64,000 nt of DNA from Ruminococcus sp. Phil15 (GTDB lineage Bacteria; Bacillota; Clostridia; Oscillospirales; Ruminococcaceae), in NCBI GenBank assembly GCA_001940995.1, contig MSHC01000011.1, positions 15,356 to 79,355 on the forward strand. The letters are read 5' to 3'. The stretch's first letter is position 1, and the number at the start of each line of letters is the position of its first letter. The notes under the pieces are model-generated. The model saw nothing but the letters and a program-made list of their open reading frames with translations. It was not told the DNA's origin and ran no database searches. Position numbers and translations under genes: made by a program. Of this stretch, positions 57,927-64,000 are shown piece by piece.

Positions 57927-59192
57927 TTAAAGAATGATTTTTCTTGCTTCAACGTAGTATCTCTTGTCCCATGCGTGACCCATAGAGAAAGTCTTTCTTG
58001 GGAGAGCGCCGTCGCAGATAACTGTCGGGAAAAGCTCCGACTTCTGCATATCGGGAAGCACAAATCCGATGCTGTTTTCGTTCTTAGAGAGGCTTTCGAT
58101 AACTTCGGCGCCGTGGATATAGTCAATCTTACCGCCGTTTTCCTTGATGTACTCGTCGAGGACAATCTGCAAGCTGCCTACTGTAAGCTTTGAAAGCTCG
58201 TTTCCGACATAGAGCTTCTTTGAAACGCCGTTCTTGACGCTCATAAAGCACTGTGCTTCGTCGCTGCCCTGCTCTGATAAAGAGAGCTTTTCTGTGAGTG
58301 TTTTCATCAGCTTATCGGTATCTACATCTGTTACGATCCTGTGGATGGCTTCAAACTCCAGCGCAGGAGAATGGAGGTTCACAATTTCTACCAAGGCATA
58401 TCTTGCAGGATGATTCGAGAGGTCAACGCCCGGATTAGCCGCTTTAAGCTGTTCGTAAAACTCCTTTGCAGTTGCTAGAGAGTGGTTTCCGTCGCCCATT
58501 GCATACAGAAGGACGTTATCCTCGGAAAGTCCGTATTTTGCATTGAAAGCGTCAAGGTCGGAAAGCTTATCAAGTGCGGACATAACGCTCTTTATCTGCT
58601 CGTCGCCAAGCAACCAACCTGCGATTTCTCCGCCCTTTTGCATAAGCTTGAAGTCATAGACCTTTTTAAGGCTGTTCTTTACATCAGATAGAGGCTCTAC
58701 AACCGTTTTCTTATCGTCGTCAATCAAAATCATAATATGGGGAAGCTCGACGGGTGCGCCCTGCCTTACTTTAATTCTGGGCGGAATACGCTCAACTACC
58801 GTTGCTTCCGTTGCTCTTACCTGTGACTTTGAGCCTTTGCGGTAGTCGTACATTTCAAGGTCTATTGCGCCGACTATGCCCGCTCTTACCTTGCCGTCGT
58901 TCTGCTTTCTTTCAATATAGATTAAGGAATCCTTATACTCCTCGAAAATGCCGTCTGAAAGATATTTTTCCATTGAAGCGTGGATATTCTTGATCTTCTC
59001 GTCAACGCCGTCCTGCTCTAGGTAGATTTCCGGAAGCGTGAGCTTTAAGGTCGACGGATTATCAGAAACTATCCTTTCCGTTTCTGCCCAGTAGTCAGGC
59101 TCGCTTGTATACTGGTCGCAGGCTACTACCGCCCACTTTGTCATATCAATATTCTTTGGCATGAGGATATTCGCTGTCTTAAATGCTGTCAT
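57927..59192 (-). CDS. DUF1015 family protein (421 aa)
   Basis: Recognised by VACDQYTSEPDYWAE near the N-terminus, RATEATVVERIPPRIKVRQGAPVELPH, YAMGDGNHSLATAKEFYEQLK and LHSPALEFEAIHRIV. DUF1015 proteins have a ParB/sulfiredoxin-like fold; some archaeal relatives act as serine kinases, but function in Firmicutes is not settled. It is the first gene of a probable operon with the epimerase (15 bp) and cellulase. Ribosome site GGAGA lies eight bases before ATG. Confidence 0.88.
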   Translation of the reverse strand: MTAFKTANILMPKNIDMTKWAVVACDQYTSEPDYWAETERIVSDNPSTLKLTLPEIYLEQDGVDEKIKNIHASMEKYLSDGIFEEYKDSLIYIERKQNDGKVRAGIVGAIDLEMYDYRKGSKSQVRATEATVVERIPPRIKVRQGAPVELPHIMILIDDDKKTVVEPLSDVKNSLKKVYDFKLMQKGGEIAGWLLGDEQIKSVMSALDKLSDLDAFNAKYGLSEDNVLLYAMGDGNHSLATAKEFYEQLKAANPGVDLSNHPARYALVEIVNLHSPALEFEAIHRIVTDVDTDKLMKTLTEKLSLSEQGSDEAQCFMSVKNGVSKKLYVGNELSKLTVGSLQIVLDEYIKENGGKIDYIHGAEVIESLSKNENSIGFVLPDMQKSELFPTVICDGALPRKTFSMGHAWDKRYYVEARKIIL

Positions 59193-59224
59193 AGGTATGC
59201 TCTCCTTATAAATATATTCCGGGC

Positions 59225-59253
59225 AAAACAGGACGGGTGTTTATTCCGTCCTG
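59225..59253 (-). terminator. Terminator of secA
   Basis: On the minus strand CAGGACGG / CCGTCCTG followed by TTTTG. Confidence 0.75.
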
Positions 59254-59272
59254 AAATTTTTGAAACTATGGA

Positions 59273-61999
59273 TTACGCCTCGTTTGCGCCGCAGCACTTC
59301 TTGTACTTCTTGCCGCTTCCGCATGGGCAAGGGTCGTTAGGGCCGGGCTTTGCGGACACCTTTCTTGTAGCAGCCTTAGGTGCGCTTTCCTTTAAAACCT
59401 GCTCACGCTTAGGTGCGTTTTCGTTTCTTCTCACCTGAATCGTAAAGAGCGTTCTTACGGTATCCTCGCAGATTGAGTCTACCATTGCGTCAAACATATC
59501 AAAGCCCTCTATACGGTATTCAACTACCGGGTTATGCTGACCGAAGGAACGGAGCGAAATGCCCTTTTTAAGCTCATCCATATCGTCTATATGTGCCATC
59601 CACTTGGTATCTACTACCTTTAAGAGGATTACTCTTTCAAGCTCACGGAGAAGCGCCGGTGAAAGCTCTTCCTCACGCTTTTCATACTTTTTGATTGCTC
59701 TGTCTGTGAGCATATCGCAGATGTCCTTTTTAGAGGTATCCTCAAGCTCCTGCGGAGTATAGCGGAAGTCGCTTTCCTCTGTGATGAGTCCTGCGAAGAA
59801 CTCTCTGAGTCCGTCCAAATTCCAGTTATCGTGGATATCCTCGTCGCCGAGATACAGATTTACGTTATTTGAAACGAAGTCACGGATCATCTTCAGAATA
59901 TGGTCGTGGATATCGTTTCCGTCAAGCACCTGTGAACGCTGACCGTAGATGATTTCACGCTGTGAATTCATAACGTCGTCGTAGTTGAGGACGTTCTTTC
60001 TGATGTTAAAGTTTCTGCCCTCTAGCTTTTTCTGAGAGGAAGCGATAATACTTGTTACCATACCGCTTTCGATAGGCATATTCTCGTCTACCTTGAGTCT
60101 GTCCATAACGCCCGTGATTCTGTCGCCGCCGAAGATTCTCATAAGATCGTCCTCAAGCGAGAGGTAGAAACGGCTTTCGCCCGGGTCGCCCTGACGGCCT
60201 GAACGGCCTCTGAGCTGGTTGTCGATACGTCTTGACTCGTGACGCTCTGTACCAACGATAAAGAGTCCGCCTGCTTCTCTTACCTCGACCGCTTTTTCAG
60301 CAACCTCTGCATTGTATTTTTCATACAGCTCTCTGTAAAGCTCTCTTGCCTTTAAGATTTCCTCGTCCTCGGTTTCTGCATAGCCGACAGCCTCGTTGAT
60401 AATCTCCTCAGGGATATCACGCCTTCTCATTTCGTGCTTTGCAAGGAATTCGGCGTTACCGCCGAGCATAATGTCGGTACCTCTACCTGCCATATTTGTA
60501 GCGATGGTAACTGCGCCGAACTTACCTGCCTGTGCAACAATTTCCGCTTCCTTATCGTGGTACTTAGCGTTGAGAACGTTATGCTTGATGCCCTTGTTTT
60601 TAAGAAGCCTTGAAAGATACTCGGACTTTTCGATAGAAACAGTACCCACGAGTACAGGCTGTCCCTTTTTATTGCACTCGATAATCTGCTCGATTACTGC
60701 GTTATACTTGCCCTTTTCCGTTTTGAAAACTACGTCGGGATGGTCTTTTCTGATAACAGGCTTGTTTGTCGGGATTTCGATAACGTCGAGCTTGTAAATC
60801 TCTCTGAACTCGTCCTCCTCGGTAAGCGCCGTACCTGTCATACCGGAAAGCTTGTCATAAAGACGGAAGTAATTCTGGTATGTAATAGTAGCGATCGTCT
60901 TTGACTCTCTTGCTACCTTTACGCCCTCTTTAGCTTCGATTGCCTGATGCAGACCGTCGTTGAAACGTCTGCCCTGCATAATTCTTCCTGTAAATTCGTC
61001 TACAATAAGGACTTCTCCGTCCTTTACAACGTAGTCGATATCGTTTGTCATAATGCCGTTTGCCTTGATAGCCTGGTTGATATGGTGCAGGAGCGTAAGA
61101 TTTTCTGCGTCCATAAGGTTATCGACGTTAAATGCTTTCTCAGCCTTTGCAACGCCCGACTTTGTAAGAGTTGCCGTCTTTGCCTTTTCATCAACGATGT
61201 AGTCGCCGTCAAGCTGGTCGTTATCTGCCTTATTATCTGTTTCGACAAGCTTGATCTGCTTCAAAGACTTCGCAAACTTATCTGCGAGTATATAGAGCTG
61301 GGAGGACTTGTCACCCTGTCCCGAAATAATAAGCGGAGTTCTTGCTTCATCGATAAGGATAGAGTCCACCTCGTCCACTACCGCAAAGCTGTGACCTCTC
61401 TGCACTCTGTCCTTCTTATAGATGACCATATTGTCACGGAGATAGTCAAAGCCGAATTCGTTGTTTGTACCGTATGTGATATCGGCGGCATAAGCCTTTC
61501 TTCTCTCGTCGTTGTTAAGACCGTTGATAACGCAGCCGATCGTAAGTCCGAGGAAGCGGAAAACCTTGCCCATTTCCTCCGACTGGAATTTTGCGAGGTA
61601 GTCGTTGACCGTAACGACATGAACGCCCTTGCCGTCAAGCGCATTGAGGTACGCAACGAGGCAGGCTACGAGCGTTTTACCCTCGCCTGTTCTCATTTCG
61701 GCAATTCTGCCCTGGTGCAGAACTATCGCACCGATAATCTGAACGGGGAACGGCTTCTTTCCGAGAACTCTCCATGCACCCTCTCTGCATACTGCTAGGG
61801 CGTCTGCAATGATATCGTCAAGCGTGCCGAGTCCGTCGGCAACCTTATCCTTGAATATCTGAGTCTGCTGTCTGAGCTCTGCGTCGCTCATTGCGGCATA
61901 TTTTTCTTCAAGCTCCAAGACCCTATTCTTGATAGGCTCTATTCTTTTAAGCTCTTTCTGGCTGTAACTTCCGAATAATTTATCGAAAAGCTTCATCAA
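59273..61999 (-). CDS. secA: Preprotein translocase ATPase SecA (908 aa)
   Basis: The motor that pushes secretory proteins through SecYEG. Contains the DEAD-like nucleotide domain ([32 protein letters not shown]), the preprotein cross-linking domain, the second helicase domain ([35 protein letters not shown]), the helical scaffold/wing and the C-terminal zinc-binding SEC-C motif [14 protein letters not shown] for SecB or lipid binding. Full length. Promoter at 62068-62096. Confidence 0.98.
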   Translation of the reverse strand: MMKLFDKLFGSYSQKELKRIEPIKNRVLELEEKYAAMSDAELRQQTQIFKDKVADGLGTLDDIIADALAVCREGAWRVLGKKPFPVQIIGAIVLHQGRIAEMRTGEGKTLVACLVAYLNALDGKGVHVVTVNDYLAKFQSEEMGKVFRFLGLTIGCVINGLNNDERRKAYAADITYGTNNEFGFDYLRDNMVIYKKDRVQRGHSFAVVDEVDSILIDEARTPLIISGQGDKSSQLYILADKFAKSLKQIKLVETDNKADNDQLDGDYIVDEKAKTATLTKSGVAKAEKAFNVDNLMDAENLTLLHHINQAIKANGIMTNDIDYVVKDGEVLIVDEFTGRIMQGRRFNDGLHQAIEAKEGVKVARESKTIATITYQNYFRLYDKLSGMTGTALTEEDEFREIYKLDVIEIPTNKPVIRKDHPDVVFKTEKGKYNAVIEQIIECNKKGQPVLVGTVSIEKSEYLSRLLKNKGIKHNVLNAKYHDKEAEIVAQAGKFGAVTIATNMAGRGTDIMLGGNAEFLAKHEMRRRDIPEEIINEAVGYAETEDEEILKARELYRELYEKYNAEVAEKAVEVREAGGLFIVGTERHESRRIDNQLRGRSGRQGDPGESRFYLSLEDDLMRIFGGDRITGVMDRLKVDENMPIESGMVTSIIASSQKKLEGRNFNIRKNVLNYDDVMNSQREIIYGQRSQVLDGNDIHDHILKMIRDFVSNNVNLYLGDEDIHDNWNLDGLREFFAGLITEESDFRYTPQELEDTSKKDICDMLTDRAIKKYEKREEELSPALLRELERVILLKVVDTKWMAHIDDMDELKKGISLRSFGQHNPVVEYRIEGFDMFDAMVDSICEDTVRTLFTIQVRRNENAPKREQVLKESAPKAATRKVSAKPGPNDPCPCGSGKKYKKCCGANEA

Positions 62000-62067
62000 T
62001 CAAACCACCTTTATTTTATAGGGATCGTAGTCATAAATTAACAAATAAATACAACAATACAGCATAT

Positions 62068-62096
62068 ATTATATCACAGAACGAAAATAAAGTCAA
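62068..62096 (-). promoter_or_regulatory. Promoter of secA
   Basis: On the minus strand TTGACT, 17 bases, TATAAT. Confidence 0.8.
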
Positions 62097-62120
62097 GCAA
62101 GACGAATTCTATATTTATGC

Positions 62121-62149
62121 TTGACAAAGCGTAGCATTTAGTGTATAAT
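62121..62149 (+). promoter_or_regulatory. Promoter of the metK leader
   Basis: Perfect TTGACA, 17 bases, TATAAT. Confidence 0.9.
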
Positions 62150-62182
62150 CTATCTTGTGAACAGCAGATGAAAATTAAATAT

Positions 62183-62283
62183 TCTTATCAAGAGCGGCGG
62201 AGGGAACAGACCCTGTGAAGCCCGGCAACCTGACCTTTCGGTAAAGGTGCCAAATTCTGCGGTTGAATGCCGAGAGATGAGAT
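62183..62283 (+). ncRNA. SAM-I (S-box) riboswitch aptamer
   Basis: Characteristic order: TCTTATCAAGAG, GGCGGAGGGA, CAGACCCTGTGAAGCCCGGC, AACC, GGTGCCAA, then GAGAGATGAGA closing P1. It controls metK: SAM binding should favour the terminator at 62298-62325. Confidence 0.95.
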
Positions 62284-62297
62284 TAAATAACCTCAGA

Positions 62298-62325
62298 CGT
62301 TTCTTGGCAGAAGCGTTTTTTTATT
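62298..62325 (+). terminator. Riboswitch expression-platform terminator
   Basis: ACGTTTCT / AGAAGCGT with a four-base loop and seven T, between aptamer and metK. Confidence 0.8.
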
Positions 62326-62370
62326 GCAAAAAAAATCATATGATTTCAAAATCTAAGGAGGAAAAAAGAA

Positions 62371-63540
62371 ATGGACAAGTTTGTATTCACTTCGGAATCA
62401 GTAACAGAGGGGCATCCCGACAAAATCTGCGATAAGATTTCCGACGCTGTGCTTGACGCAATGCTGGAGCAGGACCCTATGTCAAGGGTCGCCTGCGAAA
62501 CCGTTACAACGACAGGCATAATTATGATTATGGGCGAAATAACATCAAAGGCGAACGTTGATATTCCTGATATTGCAAGAAAGACTGTAAAGGAAATCGG
62601 CTATGACAATGCCGAATACGGATTTGACTGCAACACCTGCTCCGTCATCACAACGCTTGACAAGCAGTCCCCTGACATAGCTATGGGTGTTGACAATGCG
62701 CTTGAGGGCAGGGCCGACAACGAATTTGACACGGGCGCAGGCGACCAGGGTATGATGTTCGGCTACGCCTGCAACGAAACTCCGGAGCTTATGCCGCTTG
62801 CTATCTCTCTTGCACACAAGCTTACAAGAAAGCTTACCGAGGTAAGAAAATCAGGCGTTCTCCCCTACCTCCGTCCTGACGGAAAAGCGCAGGTCACAGT
62901 CGAATACGCCGACGGCAAGCCTTGCAGGGTTGACACGGTCGTAGTATCCTCTCAGCACAGCGCAGATGTTTCTCTCGACAAGATAAGAGAGGACGTCATT
63001 GAGAACGTTATTAATGCCGTAATACCGAGCGAGCTTCTTGTTGACACAAGAATTCTCGTTAACCCGACAGGACGCTTTGTGATCGGCGGCCCGCAGGGCG
63101 ACAGCGGACTTACGGGAAGAAAGATTATTGTTGACACCTACGGCGGATACGCAAGGCACGGCGGCGGAGCATTCTCAGGAAAAGACCCTACAAAGGTTGA
63201 CAGGAGTGCGGCTTATGCGGCAAGATATGTTGCTAAAAACATTGTTGCTGCAAAGCTTGCTGAAAGGTGTGAAATTCAGCTGGCATATGCTATCGGAGTT
63301 GCAAGACCTGTATCTGTAATGGTTGACACATTCGGCACAGGCGCAGTATCCGACGAAAAGCTGGTAGAAGCTATCGGAAAGGTGTTTGACCTCCGTCCCG
63401 CCGCAATTATCCGTGACTTAGACCTTCGCAAGCCGCAGTACAGCGAGCTTGCCGCATACGGACACATGGGCAGAGAGGATCTTTCCGTAAGATGGGAGCA
63501 GTGCGACAGAGTTGAAGCTCTTCTTGAGGCTGTGAAGTAA
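62371..63540 (+). CDS. metK: S-adenosylmethionine synthetase MetK (389 aa)
   Basis: Makes SAM from methionine and ATP. Motifs: [37 protein letters not shown] (the GAGDQG methionine loop), [15 protein letters not shown] and the phosphate loop [16 protein letters not shown]. Full family length; AAGGAGG before the ATG. Regulated by the SAM-I riboswitch upstream, a direct product feedback. A small gene follows two bases after the stop. Confidence 0.98.
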   Translation: MDKFVFTSESVTEGHPDKICDKISDAVLDAMLEQDPMSRVACETVTTTGIIMIMGEITSKANVDIPDIARKTVKEIGYDNAEYGFDCNTCSVITTLDKQSPDIAMGVDNALEGRADNEFDTGAGDQGMMFGYACNETPELMPLAISLAHKLTRKLTEVRKSGVLPYLRPDGKAQVTVEYADGKPCRVDTVVVSSQHSADVSLDKIREDVIENVINAVIPSELLVDTRILVNPTGRFVIGGPQGDSGLTGRKIIVDTYGGYARHGGGAFSGKDPTKVDRSAAYAARYVAKNIVAAKLAERCEIQLAYAIGVARPVSVMVDTFGTGAVSDEKLVEAIGKVFDLRPAAIIRDLDLRKPQYSELAAYGHMGREDLSVRWEQCDRVEALLEAVK

Positions 63541-63542
63541 GT

Positions 63543-63929
63543 ATGTATCTTTCAAAGACCTGTGATACGATTTACGTTTCGGAGCTGAACTGTGCTTTCA
63601 TAAAATGGAAAGAGGAGTGTTCGGGCGACGATTTCAAGAAGCCGCTTCTTCACGCAATTGAGATACTAGACTCGAACAAAGGAAGCTCCCTCATATTTGA
63701 TATGCGTGACGCTTTCAAGGTGAAAGATGACGACGAAGCGTGGATGTTCTCGTCGTTCTGCGAACTCGCCGAGCAGGCAGGCTGTGCAGATGTGTTCCTT
63801 ATAAGCAACGAGCATACGATGCTTGAGGCTGTTATGGAGAACACCTCGGCGTTTCTTTCGAGGTATTTCAGGGTGCATCGCTGTGAAAACTTTGACGACA
63901 TAAAGCTAATACTCCTTTCTAGAATATAA
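63543..63929 (+). CDS. Conserved small protein, possibly SpoIIAA/STAS-like (128 aa)
   Basis: An alpha/beta protein: a strand-rich start (CDTIYVSELNCAFIKWKEECSGDDF), then ILDSNKGSSLIFDMRDAFKVKDDDEAWMF, a helix and strand (ADVFLISNEH) and a terminal helix. The layout resembles SpoIIAA-like/STAS folds, but similarity is not strong enough to name it. It lies two bases after metK and shares its transcript, so it would be under SAM control too. Terminator follows. Confidence 0.65.
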   Translation: MYLSKTCDTIYVSELNCAFIKWKEECSGDDFKKPLLHAIEILDSNKGSSLIFDMRDAFKVKDDDEAWMFSSFCELAEQAGCADVFLISNEHTMLEAVMENTSAFLSRYFRVHRCENFDDIKLILLSRI

Positions 63930-63931
63930 AA

Positions 63932-63972
63932 AACAAGCGATACTTGGCTGTACGACCGAGTATCGCTTTTTT
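63932..63972 (+). terminator. Terminator of the metK operon
   Basis: AAGCGATACT / AGTATCGCTT then TTTTT. Confidence 0.85.
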
Positions 63973-64000
63973 ATATTACTGATTGCCGTGTTTCTATGTC

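Noticed and set aside
60947..61798. 283-codon frame on the plus strand
   Set aside because: Antisense to secA, with odd Cys/Val composition and no ribosome site.

Overview
This window looks like a chromosomal segment of a Gram-positive, carbohydrate-degrading gut or rumen Clostridium relative, most likely of the Ruminococcus / Oscillospiraceae type. The basis is: Thr-rich linkers in surface proteins, PQTG-type cell-wall anchors, many lipoproteins with Ser/Asp/Asn-rich tethers, a GH5 cellulase next to a cellobiose 2-epimerase-like gene, HrcA/CIRCE heat-shock control, T-box and SAM-I leaders, and near-consensus TTGACA-N17-TATAAT promoters throughout. The species is an inference from gene content and is not proven.

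Bases 1-32300 are mostly housekeeping. In order they hold: the end of a wall-anchored surface protein; a rubredoxin / flavodiiron protein operon (O2 or NO detoxification); a CPBP protease; htpG behind a CIRCE operator; an ECF S component; the initiator tRNA; an acyltransferase-3 membrane protein; an SPFH protein; an SH3-CAP lipoprotein; hrcA-grpE-dnaK-lipoprotein-dnaJ on the minus strand; rsmE; a Cys-rich acidic membrane peptide; HU followed by a histone-H1-like protein; a T-box-controlled HTH-cupin-acyl-CoA synthetase fusion; a PHP phosphoesterase; an orphan sugar-binding lipoprotein; galE behind a palindromic insertion; an esterase; an ECF sigma / anti-sigma pair; TrmO; a DUF4430 lipoprotein coupled to an ECF S component; an SNF-family transporter; and tRNA-Ser.

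Bases 32300-54850 are an accessory region, bounded by two inverted copies of a 23-base sequence (core AATTTTGATACAA) and littered with remnants of integrative elements: a truncated HTH gene beside an element-type sigma factor, a 5'-truncated surface protein, an endolysin scrap and a chimeric serine-recombinase tail. Its centre is a LysR-controlled two-operon locus (34.2-47.5 kb). Two promoters share an identical 24-base box with the same placement over the -35 element. Operon 1 encodes an Ntn-hydrolase lipoprotein, a PaaK-like adenylate-forming enzyme and a MacB-like ABC transporter. Operon 2 encodes two cyclophilin-like lipoproteins, a small helical protein, a DUF3737 beta-helix, a LysE exporter, two flavodoxin-type reductases, an O-acetyltransferase, a lipoprotein fusing flavodoxin to an aldo-keto reductase, and an alpha/beta hydrolase. 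I regard this as the best candidate for an undescribed system, either small-molecule modification/export or redox detoxification at the cell surface. The same region holds an AgrC/AgrA-like two-component pair with a 32-residue peptide gene beside it, and an arsR-arsP-thioredoxin operon.

Bases 54850-64000 return to the core genome: a Nudix hydrolase, GH5 endoglucanase lipoprotein, cellobiose 2-epimerase-like enzyme, DUF1015 protein, secA, a SAM-I riboswitch with metK, and a small conserved protein. No CRISPR array, rRNA, complete transposase or complete prophage was found.
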